Positions 37,101 through 44,212 of a stretch of 44,212 bases of DNA are shown here, piece by piece. The position numbers and the translations under genes were made by a program. Position 1 is the first letter of the stretch. Every line of letters begins with the position of its first letter. Under the pieces are notes generated by a model, which was not told where the DNA came from, made no database searches, and saw nothing but the letters and a program-made list of their open reading frames with translations. Source of the DNA: Planctomycetales bacterium (GTDB lineage: Bacteria; Planctomycetota; Planctomycetia; Pirellulales; Pirellulaceae); assembly GCA_020426925.1 (NCBI GenBank), contig JAGQPC010000355.1:1-44212 (forward strand), written 5' to 3'.

Positions 37101-38764
37101 CTTTCGAAACAAAGCAGACCGCATCAGCAGCTTTTTCACCAAATGAGGAACGCTTGGTGATTAGCCACTACGATGGCAGTATCACAGTTATTGGAGCATC
37201 ACCGCGCACGACTTCGTCCGTCGCGGCCACTCGTTCGGACGGAGTCACGGCCTTGACGTTCACACGCGATGGCAAAAACGTAATCACAGGAAATGAACAT
37301 GGGATGATGGCGATCCAGAACGCTACGACAGGCGAAGTTGTGCGGTCGTTTCGTGGGCACGAAGGAGCCGTTCGAGACGTCGCAGTCTCGGCCGATGGAG
37401 TCTTCCTCGCATCCGTGGGTGACGACCAGACATGCCGAATCTGGGACATCCAAACGTGTGCGTTAGTCCATACTTTCGATGACTTCTCGTCGAAAGTCAC
37501 GAGCGTCTGCTTTACTCCTGATGGAAATAGCATCGCAATAGCAAGATACCTACAAGCCAACCTACTTAGCCTCGATACGCATCAAGAAGTCCGAGAATTC
37601 AAACAAGCGAGCCTGACATTCGATGTCGCAATTAGTCCATCCGGGACGCACGCGGCACTAGCATCGACTGTCGAAACCGTGGATGTGGCGGATATATCGC
37701 CAAATTCACTTTACACACAACGTCTCGTCGGACACGAAAATGGAGTGCTTGCCGTCAAGTACTCACACAATGGAAAACATTTAGCAACAGCAAGTGCAGA
37801 CAAAAGTGTACGCCTTTGGGATACAGCAACGGGAAGCGAAGCCATAGTGCTGCTCGGTCACGATGACTGGGTCCGCGATGTCGACTTTCACCCGAACGAC
37901 CAAGTTATTGCGTCTGTTGGCGAAGACGGGAAATTGATTCTGTGGAATGGCAATACGGGACAAATCGAAGCAAATATCGACGCACACGCTGGAACGATTT
38001 GGAAAGTTGAATTCTCGCCGGACGGAAAGTTGCTGGCATCTTGCGGACGCGATGGCATGACACGGATTTGGGATGTTAAATCGAAAACTGAAAGGCTTGC
38101 CTTGGCTGGAGTAGGCGACAGTGGCAGTCAAGATGTACTTGGCGGCCTTGACCTTTCAATTGAATCGAAAGCACTGACAATCGTGACAGATCTATTCGAG
38201 GCCAAGGGTCACCGCAGTGCAGTATTGCAGGCGATTAATGCAGACGAGTCGTTGTCTCCCGCTCTTCGCTCGCGCTGCATTTTGCTCGCCCACCGCCGGC
38301 GATCGCTCGCAGACGGGAGAACATCGTCACAATCCGCGCCGGCGGCATACGCAACCATCGCATCACGTTTGAACAAAGACATCTGGGAGAAAGTACGAGA
38401 ACCAGGCTCGGAACCAACTGACGAAGAACTCAATCGGATGCGATCAATCTGCAAACAACTCCCGAAAGGAATGTACTTCAATACGCTGGGCACCGCAGAA
38501 TTCCGAGCCGGAAACTATCAAGCAGCAATTGAAGCTGCCAACGTCTCTGTATCCAAAACACCTGCTGAGCTAAACCTCGACTCTCCTCATCCTGGCGACA
38601 TTGCAATCCTTGCTATGAGCCATTTGAAGCTTGGAAATCTCAAAGACGCCAAGCAATACCGCGATCAATTCCAAGAGTTGATGAAGCAAGACAATTGGCA
38701 ATCTGACAAAGAATGCACCTCATTTCAAAATGAAGTTACAGCAATGTTCGGCGACGCGCAGTAA
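31136..38764 (+). CDS. Giant Ser/Thr kinase-STAND NTPase-WD40 receptor
   Basis: A 2542-residue multidomain signalling protein. In order: a planctomycete kinase lead domain (about 1-105); a Ser/Thr kinase with Gly-rich loop at 119-122, Lys-141, HRDIK at 230-234 and DFG at 250-252, all intact; an nSTAND1-like NTPase from about 395 (NPYPGLSAF, then GPSGSGKSS Walker A at 443-451 and LLIDQFEE Walker B at about 538-545); one membrane helix at about 858-880 preceded by a basic stretch; a coiled coil at about 884-955; roughly thirty WD40-like blades from about 1009 to 2315; and a helical TPR-like end. By the positive-inside rule the kinase and NTPase are cytoplasmic and the WD40 part periplasmic. An ATG at 31109 would add nine residues; neither start has a good ribosome site. 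Confidence 0.9.
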   Translation: MATDFNESELGLVDRICDEFESQWTADKQPRPKLADFIARVPEALREQAVRRLLEVDVELRRKAGEQPKRDAYLAEFPADQTIIDSVIADHDTTLAPIRNEPSDSKQWIGKYEIIQALGKGGQAVTYLARDPDLQRKVVIKEYHSCVSESEREAVLNEGRALARVSSKYVASCLTVERIGDAVYLVMEYIRGQTLQEAGRDRKLDFHKAAELVARIGEGLYDVHLCGLIHRDIKPANILIAPDGTPRIVDFGLAASMVNDDREQIGGTLPFMAPEQAVGDGDRIDQRTDIFGLGAILYWLTTGKPPYRASGKEIWDQVKSGSYDKPSDLNSSIPAKLESVCLKAMAFEPTARYSSAFELSRELREYCGHDTSVTSSVGSGGQQVPAVPLGPNPYPGLSAFTVDDANNFHGRQTQIERLSAAFSELVSPASRRKNVPRLLPILGPSGSGKSSLAQAGLLARLKSGSNEAYRTIVMTPGNHPLESIATAFAKLVTDDPHPIGKIHEFETELRRKSDKDAHEGLRRIVSLITQSNPAPICLLIDQFEETFSLCEDADERRAFIDGLIEATQDSHGILSVIFTLRTDFIGYSQDYSALNAAIAERGVIVPAMNEDELRLAIAQPAESAGYLLPPAIIDLLISQTKGREGALPLLQFALNQIWEGLFNGDRPSKTLRRIGGVGGALAGKAQLIYDSLTAHEQKIARQVFLNLVHLGEGTRDTRRRADVSNIVADGESEQDVRTVVNQFSSSSARLLTLSSSDDGSKTIEITHEALLDHWSTLGEWLNVSRDDIRLQRRLDDAARHWRASGRPEGLLWRSPDLDLARDLSTSTSVHLTSRQREFYDACELQNRRRHRRAKLWRNVVAATAIAFALLTAGLVVQSYSLHQEGVRARQNAELAERAREQAERANAEVRDSLEVVEHQRNLAREAGQLATANAKIAKDQTALANERLEEAKHAHYRLQLDRVQDLLSTDPLQAIDLLHDTDVCPVDRREFMWGYLDAASRRNVTPLYGHREYIWAAAYSPDGKRVATGAGGMDGSVKIWNATTGELERTLSANEQGIWSVQFSPDGNSLLSCHSSKLLLWDLEDETRGPEPLVTDAKHIMSANFAPDGSKLVYATLLNGIVVWDWPTRTVSELSLEAPKRDGSDVTLKGVRGVQFSPDGQYLGCTAQGIVVIWNVDSGDIVDQIENKNRVSAAIDFSPDSEHVAFASVQELTIRDFVKQQTVGRHRGHTQEIYDLAYSPDGSKIATTSFDSSIKLWDISSINQFVNVGKHTGYALAIAFSPDGKHIVSGGADETARIWSVDFGAKYEIPNAGWQFLITEDSKRLLTVGGNNQQIWSLATGELLHRMPIDVAVRNVIDRNPSVIAVPTGRAFVVRQAFDGQPRDEVLDANLSPFLHDFGQAHVFPDGKRVLAISNSASPALIDLEDATLTPIQTPEQIYCTSVSADGKLFGLAAYGTLQLHDADGNVKSKISPSSRFVPVSLAVTPEKVVVTSNTDLFAFNVNEQSQLEDGGRIKLKYRPIKVVVSEDNAYAVTTSTTRVHVWNLQDLTEQSMARFKLVDIASSQEELIGVTKDGDALRWKQISDLSNAPETVKFDHPSPPTEVALLQNGEILSAHYDDGYHRLWSTHDGSLVLANDMASNHRRMTIAAGLSGETSITVAWEPKIAVVDGTTFETQHDLYPGRFLEQVSVSPDGKFLATQVETGVELWDTQQGTLLGTFHGHTFAGELAQAFDANWRKLALLDRTKKLTLWDVASAKPVGDPIPLAGDPWSLSYSPDGKTLAVACADYSNVYLIDGETGKLQGQLEGHTRSVYAVRFRSNGNLVTTSDDGYVRIWNTQNRQSLFSVFVDGKERRHSDFELNQVGSWPTTGPLFFSAKGQFMGQQGSSSTVRIWDLDSRQLLGMINDGGRFGTVVLGQFSPDSSAIALLHESGRITLWSFDKLQLVATITPPANHAVRNLKFSHDGRTLLTTHSSQVSLWDTLTGRQWKSFETKQTASAAFSPNEERLVISHYDGSITVIGASPRTTSSVAATRSDGVTALTFTRDGKNVITGNEHGMMAIQNATTGEVVRSFRGHEGAVRDVAVSADGVFLASVGDDQTCRIWDIQTCALVHTFDDFSSKVTSVCFTPDGNSIAIARYLQANLLSLDTHQEVREFKQASLTFDVAISPSGTHAALASTVETVDVADISPNSLYTQRLVGHENGVLAVKYSHNGKHLATASADKSVRLWDTATGSEAIVLLGHDDWVRDVDFHPNDQVIASVGEDGKLILWNGNTGQIEANIDAHAGTIWKVEFSPDGKLLASCGRDGMTRIWDVKSKTERLALAGVGDSGSQDVLGGLDLSIESKALTIVTDLFEAKGHRSAVLQAINADESLSPALRSRCILLAHRRRSLADGRTSSQSAPAAYATIASRLNKDIWEKVREPGSEPTDEELNRMRSICKQLPKGMYFNTLGTAEFRAGNYQAAIEAANVSVSKTPAELNLDSPHPGDIAILAMSHLKLGNLKDAKQYRDQFQELMKQDNWQSDKECTSFQNEVTAMFGDAQ

Positions 38765-38982
38765 GAGCACCACGTAAAAACATGGCAGGTACTTCGAAAT
38801 GGCAATCGCATCGATTACTCCGCCTGCGTCATGAAAATGGCACTGGCCTGCCCGAGCGCAGTTAACGACGATTGACGCCCAACCCAACCCCAACGGGGGG
38901 GGCGCAAGACAAGTCGCTGGTGCTACTATCGATTGCGTCTATCATGGCTGAATGGAGTCCCCTCATTTCGCAGTGGTGAACG

Positions 38983-41900
38983 ATGCCGCGTCAACGACAC
39001 AGAACGTTCGAATCGCTAGAAACGCGCCGATTGCTTGCAGTCGTCGATCTGGAACTTGGCAGGAATAGTTACTTCCCCCTTGCGACGCCTGTAACCGTTC
39101 GGCAGGAAAACTTCAACGATTCAGACTCAATGGAAAATGTCTTCCGTTTTTCCGCTGAACCGGGCGAGGTGATTTCTGCGGCGATCAATAGGTTTTCCGC
39201 CAAGACAACTTCGGCACTGGCAAGCATCGTCGATCCAACGGGCAACATACTTGTCTCTGCGCCGCTCGATCGCGAAGTCCTCCTTGAACAAATCACAACA
39301 ACTTCCGGTGTCCACGAAATCATCGTAAAAGACCTTTCGGGCTCCGGTAGGCTAGAATTCGCACGAAATGCATTTCACGAAAGTCCATCGAACAAGAACT
39401 CACCATCAGAAGCACAGACCATCGATGTACATAGTGGAGTCCCTGTTTTCGGGTTCGTCGATTCAAATGCAGTCGACTGGTTCGAATTCGCGCTGGCCGA
39501 TGGCGAACACGTTTCCGTTACGGTCGCCGGTAGCCGGCGGAATCCAGAGTTTGCGATCTACGACACGGATGGCGCGACGCGCCTTGCGAATTCACGCCAT
39601 GCGCCCCGACAAAGTGATAACGACGCAACATTTACCATCGCGAACTTCATTGATTTAACAACGGACGGAACTCTGAATACATATTTCGTCGCGATCGAAA
39701 CACCTGGCCAATACGCACTGCGATTTGACGCTGGAACAGTCGAGCATCCCGAAACGTTGCGGTCGAGCGGTCCCCATCGATTTCATGCAGCGGAAGACAC
39801 ACCGGTGCAAATCACTATCGACCAAACGCTGCCAGTCGAGTTCGTTCCGGTCGAAGTTCGAATCTTCGACGGACTCGGTGAAGAAGTAGAGTCGCATCAA
39901 ATCGAAGAAAACCAAACCGTCATGTTCAATCCACAATCGACGGGCGAATACACCATTTTGTTACGGCAGCAGAGTGACACATACTATCGACTGCAGATTT
40001 CGGGCGACTCGCAACTTCCTTTTGGCGCAGCGGATGAACAATCGGATCTTGGCTTCGTTCGACCTGGGACGCAGATCCCGATCGAGTTTACTCAGACGCT
40101 CCGTCATCCGATCGGCACATCATTCGTCGATGGCGAACCAGTTGAACTGCAGGCAGACGGCCTGTTTGCCATGCTGACGATCCCGGCACTCGAAGATGGT
40201 GAACATACTCTTGTGATTCCTTCGGGAACAGTTGCGGCCGTCGATGGAACTCTGAACAACGAAATCGTCCGCACGTTCAGTATCGACAGTGTCGCTCCCA
40301 CTCTCACGCTTCGGGGCATTGCTGCAGGCGATGTTCTTCCAATCGGTACACATACGTTTGAACTGAAATATGACGAACCGGTCGCGACTCCGTTTTACGA
40401 GATTAGACAAGTGTCCAATCAGCAGCTCGTACGTGGTACGGTCCGCCAAATCGTTGACGAAAGCACGATTCATGTAGCAGTCCCATTTACGTCTGAGGGC
40501 GAATACAAATTCACTGTCGGAGCAGCTACCGACGCAGCAGGAAACGAGTCCGAATTCGCAGCGCCGGTGTTTGCCGTCGACAAGCCTGAAGATCCGATGC
40601 CAATCCCGTTTTCACGGACGGGTCTCGATGGTGCACTTACGTTCGACGCTTCATCAGCTGGATACTTGCACTCCCCTGACGACGTCGACTCCGAATACAT
40701 CGACCTACTCGCAGGCCATACGATTTCCGTGCGTTATTCGGTTACTGCAACAAACGGCCCGACGCAATTGCGGCTACGTAAACAAGACGCTCCAGCAACG
40801 ACCGTCGAATTTCACACTACCGAAACCGACGAAACACACGCAGTTCACAATATTAACATCATCGAATCAGGGCGATACTTCGTCGAGGTATCAGGCGACG
40901 GACCTGCCGAATACGACATCGACATCACAGTCGATCTCATCGATGTTAGTAATGTCTTTCCGCTGACCAAAGAAACTGCGTTCGCACTCGATGATTTGCT
41001 AAACCAGAAAAGCGGCCTCGCATCTTTGACAAGCGTACTTCCGGACTCTGAGGAATCCAAATCGTCACATTGGTTTAAGTTCACGGCAGACGCAGAAGAA
41101 CTGATTTCGATCGTCGCGAGCGATGTGACGCTTGGCCACGTGGTACTCGAAGTTCTCGATGCAGACGGCAACGTTCTGGACGTTGGGGTACCACAGAACA
41201 TCTGGAACGGAGCACTCGCCGAGTTCATCGCACCTGACGCAAAAGAGTATGTCATTCGAGTGACCGGCAAGAACACTCCATTCAATCTTGTGGTTGCTCG
41301 AAAACGACGTTTTGAATCGAGCACCGAATATGCCGTGGGCCTGCGCGAAGGCACGAGCATCATGGGCAGTCTAGGGCAACTGCAGCCTGGCCGCCTGTTT
41401 GCTGGGGCAACCACGATTTATGAAACGTATCCGACTTCGAACGAAGCGTGGCCGGTCCTCAATGAATTTCCGTCCGCCTACAGTTATGTGATCGATGCCG
41501 GACTGGCCGCGACTCCCTATTCACTATTGCTGAGCGTCACTGGAGTCGACGGAATCCTAGAATACGAAATGCAAACAGGCCAACTCATTCGGAGAATTGC
41601 CACGCCAGTTGGATACAAGGCACCAGCATTTGCTGACGGAAAGATCTATGGATTAGACAGGCCTCACATCGACATCATCGATTATGTCACGGGCAGTCGG
41701 GAGCGTAGCGTAGAATTGCTGCAAGACGTTGATGACGGACTCACGATATCCAACGGACAGCTATACGTAGGGACAGGCTTTGGCAATATGGGAAGAATCG
41801 ACCTCGGCACAGGAGAAATCGAAGAACTCGTCCCAGGAGAATTAATAAAGTTCATTAGCGACATCGATGGCCTAACAACCTTCGACGGAGATTTTGTTGC

Positions 41901-43320
41901 GGTTGACGGAGTGGTCGCAAATCGTTCGTCCACGCGTCTAGACCCACAGCGATTGAATGGCATTCCATTCGTCGAACATGAAGGCGTAGCTAGTACTGGG
42001 GGCTTGGACAGCAGCTCCGCGCAACATCGTGCCGAGTTGCGTGCGGGCAACGCGTACTCGTTGCATATCGCTATCCCAAACAGCGTCCCGCCGCTTCTCC
42101 AGACGCTAAACGCTAACGCAACAATTCTGGCGCCAAACGGAGACGTTGTTACTCAAGGAGAATTGCGAACCGGCGAGCTAACGCTAAACTTCGATGCCGC
42201 GTTGTCTGGCGAATACACAATTCAGATCGAAGCCGTGAACGACACGTCTGGCGAATACGAACTGCGTTTAGACGGTGCCATTTCCAGCCCTGCGTTCCGC
42301 GCGGATCTAATCGATGATGGTACCGTGCGAAGTCCCATCGAACTCGACCATGATCGCGTCATCATCAAATTCAACGAACCGATCGACGCGACATCGCTAT
42401 CGGCCAGCGATTTGCAAGTCAACGATTCGCCTGCGTCGGAGGTTCAAGTCCTGTCGCCGAACGTCGTCGAATTTACGTTCGAGCTGACGGACGCAGCAGA
42501 ATACACTATCGCATTGGCCGAAGGCAGCGTAATAAGCTCCCTGGGAATCCCGATTCAACCGTTCAGTGCTACTGTCAACCTCGATCATGTTGCACCTACG
42601 ATCGTAACGACAGTGTCAGATCCTGAATTTGACATTGCGGCGAGGACTGCGAGATTCGAATTCCAATTCTCCGAGATCGTTAAGGCAACTTCGTCTCGAG
42701 TTGGACTGTACACCGACGGGAATTTCACGTTTCCAGAGGTGACGATTATCGATCAGGGCGCAACGCAAATCATGCTGGTTCCTGTTCCGACCGAGGGAAC
42801 CATTGAACTAGAAATCTACGGGAACATGTGGGTTGACGCTGCCGGCAACCAATCCGACGTTGACAACGATAGCGTGGCTGGCGGGACTCGGCGCATTGCT
42901 ATTACTGGCGATGTGAATCGAGACACCGTTGTCAACGCAGACGACGTCGACGCGATTTGTGCAGCGATTCGATCCGCCAATCGCGATCAGCGATTCGATG
43001 TGAATGGCGACAGTGCCGTCAATCAAGAAGACTTCGACATGATGATCTATGACGTTTTGAAGACCGGGCCGGGCGACGCCAGCTTGGACGGTGTGTTCGA
43101 TTCATCGGATCTTGTGTTCGTTTTCCAACAAGCCAAATACGAAGACGGAATCACGGACAACGCCACTTGGGCGGACGGAGATTGGAACTGCGATGGAGAA
43201 TTCGACAGTCGCGATTTTGTCACGGCTTTCCAACAAGGAAATTACGTTCGATCGGCTCGACAAGCTCAGATCGTTCGTACGCAAATCGCCTTCGACTACG
43301 ACGACGAGCGGCTACGGTAA
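38983..43320 (+). CDS. Giant secreted protein with dockerin-like end
   Basis: A 1445-residue extracellular protein. It starts with the planctomycete export signature (FESLETRRLLA at about residues 8-18) in place of a classical signal peptide. The body has several beta-sandwich-type segments: PPC-like repeats (HEIIVKDLSGSGRLEF, SGRYFVEVSGDGPAEYDI, SGEYTIQIEAVNDTSGEYEL) and Ig-like parts (SIDSVAPTLTL, VNLDHVAPTIV). A propeller-like stretch lies near 880-960 (QLYVGTGFGNMGRIDLGTGEI). The C-terminus at about 1307-1430 carries paired dockerin-type calcium loops (GDVNRDTVVNADDVD, DVNGDSAVNQEDFD, GDWNCDGEFDSRDF). Function is likely adhesion or binding at the cell surface. It lies 218 bases after the giant kinase gene. 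Confidence 0.85.
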   Translation: MPRQRHRTFESLETRRLLAVVDLELGRNSYFPLATPVTVRQENFNDSDSMENVFRFSAEPGEVISAAINRFSAKTTSALASIVDPTGNILVSAPLDREVLLEQITTTSGVHEIIVKDLSGSGRLEFARNAFHESPSNKNSPSEAQTIDVHSGVPVFGFVDSNAVDWFEFALADGEHVSVTVAGSRRNPEFAIYDTDGATRLANSRHAPRQSDNDATFTIANFIDLTTDGTLNTYFVAIETPGQYALRFDAGTVEHPETLRSSGPHRFHAAEDTPVQITIDQTLPVEFVPVEVRIFDGLGEEVESHQIEENQTVMFNPQSTGEYTILLRQQSDTYYRLQISGDSQLPFGAADEQSDLGFVRPGTQIPIEFTQTLRHPIGTSFVDGEPVELQADGLFAMLTIPALEDGEHTLVIPSGTVAAVDGTLNNEIVRTFSIDSVAPTLTLRGIAAGDVLPIGTHTFELKYDEPVATPFYEIRQVSNQQLVRGTVRQIVDESTIHVAVPFTSEGEYKFTVGAATDAAGNESEFAAPVFAVDKPEDPMPIPFSRTGLDGALTFDASSAGYLHSPDDVDSEYIDLLAGHTISVRYSVTATNGPTQLRLRKQDAPATTVEFHTTETDETHAVHNINIIESGRYFVEVSGDGPAEYDIDITVDLIDVSNVFPLTKETAFALDDLLNQKSGLASLTSVLPDSEESKSSHWFKFTADAEELISIVASDVTLGHVVLEVLDADGNVLDVGVPQNIWNGALAEFIAPDAKEYVIRVTGKNTPFNLVVARKRRFESSTEYAVGLREGTSIMGSLGQLQPGRLFAGATTIYETYPTSNEAWPVLNEFPSAYSYVIDAGLAATPYSLLLSVTGVDGILEYEMQTGQLIRRIATPVGYKAPAFADGKIYGLDRPHIDIIDYVTGSRERSVELLQDVDDGLTISNGQLYVGTGFGNMGRIDLGTGEIEELVPGELIKFISDIDGLTTFDGDFVAVDGVVANRSSTRLDPQRLNGIPFVEHEGVASTGGLDSSSAQHRAELRAGNAYSLHIAIPNSVPPLLQTLNANATILAPNGDVVTQGELRTGELTLNFDAALSGEYTIQIEAVNDTSGEYELRLDGAISSPAFRADLIDDGTVRSPIELDHDRVIIKFNEPIDATSLSASDLQVNDSPASEVQVLSPNVVEFTFELTDAAEYTIALAEGSVISSLGIPIQPFSATVNLDHVAPTIVTTVSDPEFDIAARTARFEFQFSEIVKATSSRVGLYTDGNFTFPEVTIIDQGATQIMLVPVPTEGTIELEIYGNMWVDAAGNQSDVDNDSVAGGTRRIAITGDVNRDTVVNADDVDAICAAIRSANRDQRFDVNGDSAVNQEDFDMMIYDVLKTGPGDASLDGVFDSSDLVFVFQQAKYEDGITDNATWADGDWNCDGEFDSRDFVTAFQQGNYVRSARQAQIVRTQIAFDYDDERLR

Positions 43321-43409
43321 ACAACGGTATTGAGCGAACCCGGGATTTGCTTTTCAACGGGCAGCGATCGATGTACCATGGAGGGAACCTTCTAGACAGG
43401 CGTTAAACA

Positions 43410-44126
43410 ATGGCTACCGAAATCACTTCCTCCGTCCCGTCGGCCGATACAGCAATCAGCTCTGTGCCGTCTCTGCAAAACGGCGATCGGATGACGCAAG
43501 CCGAGTTTCTGCGTCGCTATAATGCGATGCCTCACGTCCAACATGCGGAATTGGTTGAAGGACGAGTTTACATGCCATCTCCCGTTTCAGCCGTAAGACA
43601 CGGCGAACCTCATTTTGACCTGAACGGATTACTGTTTTGCTACCGAGCCATGACACCGGGCGTTTTGGGTGGTGACAACTCAACGTTGAAACTCGACACC
43701 GACAATGCACCTCAGCCGGACGGGTATTTGAGAATCGCAGAAGAAGTTGGAGGCCAATCAAAAGTCGTCAACGGCTTCATTGAAGGAGCACCAGAACTGA
43801 TTCTCGAAATCGCAGCAAGCAGCGTCAGCTACGACCTGCATGAAAAACGAAACGCCTATCGTCGCAACGGAGTGCAAGAATACGTGGTCTTGCGGACAGA
43901 AGATTCAGCCATCGACTGGTTCGTGCTTGCCGACGGAGAGTACAAGCCGCTGCCACTCGACGACGACAACATCTACCGCAGCCGTGTATTTCCCGGGTTA
44001 TGGCTTGATGTTGCCGCAACTCTGAAGGGCGATGCAAAACAAGCTCTGGATGTGTTGCACCAAGGCATCGGCCACGAATCGCACCAGGCATTTGCCAGCT
44101 CGATGAAGCCAATAAACGCTCAGTAA
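43410..44126 (+). CDS. Uma2-family (DUF820) PD-(D/E)XK-like protein
   Basis: A 238-residue soluble protein of the Uma2 family, predicted restriction-endonuclease-like fold of unknown biological role. Family marks are MTQAEFLRRY, HAELVEGRVYMPSPVS, the PDG of QPDGYLRI, the ELILEIAASS strand with the catalytic-type Glu, and DLHEKRNAYRRNGVQEYVVL. The core Asp and Glu positions look intact. The extra 25 N-terminal residues are Ser/Thr-rich and not typical. No toxin, antitoxin or transposase gene is adjacent in what remains of the window. Confidence 0.9.
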   Translation: MATEITSSVPSADTAISSVPSLQNGDRMTQAEFLRRYNAMPHVQHAELVEGRVYMPSPVSAVRHGEPHFDLNGLLFCYRAMTPGVLGGDNSTLKLDTDNAPQPDGYLRIAEEVGGQSKVVNGFIEGAPELILEIAASSVSYDLHEKRNAYRRNGVQEYVVLRTEDSAIDWFVLADGEYKPLPLDDDNIYRSRVFPGLWLDVAATLKGDAKQALDVLHQGIGHESHQAFASSMKPINAQ

Positions 44127-44212
44127 CGTAACCTGATCGAGACCATCATTCGTCGTCTGGCGTCATCGCGGTCCGTAGCCATGCCTGAGCGAACCGCCAA
44201 TCACGTTCGACG

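Noticed and set aside
31109-38764. CRISPR-like or tandem DNA repeats in the giant kinase gene
   Set aside because: The repetition is at the protein level (WD40 blades) and strongly diverged in DNA; no identical repeat units or spacers.
38835-38856. Sigma-54-like TGGCAC before the giant secreted protein gene
   Set aside because: The GG and GC elements are 9, not 10, bases apart, so the match fails the key spacing rule.

Overview
The window reads as a piece of a planctomycete chromosome, most likely from the Pirellulales side of the phylum. The signs are ECF sigma factors paired with Ser/Thr kinases, WD40-repeat kinases with a transmembrane helix, a DUF1559 protein, a PEP-CTERM-type tail, a giant secreted protein with the LExRxLLA N-terminal signal and a dockerin-like end, BBP2-type porins, and frequent weak or absent Shine-Dalgarno sites. 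There is no phage, insertion sequence, CRISPR array, rRNA or tRNA that I can see. Family assignments are read from sequence motifs only; no search was run.

Layout. (1) 1-4100: a long palindrome, then an ECF sigma factor translationally coupled to a membrane Ser/Thr kinase with a WD40 domain. The kinase frame ends abruptly, and a PEP-CTERM-like tail follows in another frame. (2) 4313-8739, minus strand: a housekeeping block in transcription order coaE, rho, ribH, nusB, ftsY. (3) 9237-14785, plus strand: a membrane-anchored coiled-coil protein, a small protein plus TatD-like hydrolase pair, a P-II signal protein, rpmF, fabD and fabG, with palindromic intergenic repeats around the fab genes. (4) 15013-19436: an apparent operon of ECF sigma factor, single-pass membrane protein (possible anti-sigma partner), a secreted protein of unknown function and a DUF1559 protein. 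(5) 19467-24284: an M50-like membrane protease, a THUMP-like methyltransferase, an AGCS sodium:amino-acid symporter with an inserted soluble domain, and a DapA-family aldolase/lyase. (6) 24777-30765: a BBP2-type porin with a terminator, an ammonium transporter behind a good sigma-54 promoter and followed by a terminator, glgC, and a NagD-like HAD phosphatase. (7) 31136-44126: a 2.5-kilo-residue kinase/STAND NTPase/WD40 membrane protein, a 1445-residue secreted protein, and a Uma2-family protein.

How the genes fit together. The window carries three signalling modules (ECF plus kinase, ECF plus membrane protein, and the giant kinase-STAND receptor). It also carries a nitrogen theme: the P-II protein and Amt, with Amt under a predicted sigma-54 promoter; the P-II protein lacks the usual modifiable Tyr-51. 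The most unusual items are the kinase/PEP-CTERM junction, the giant kinase-nSTAND-WD40 receptor, the P-II T-loop change, the PEGA-like insert in the symporter, and two different intergenic palindromes that both begin GTAG and end CTAC.
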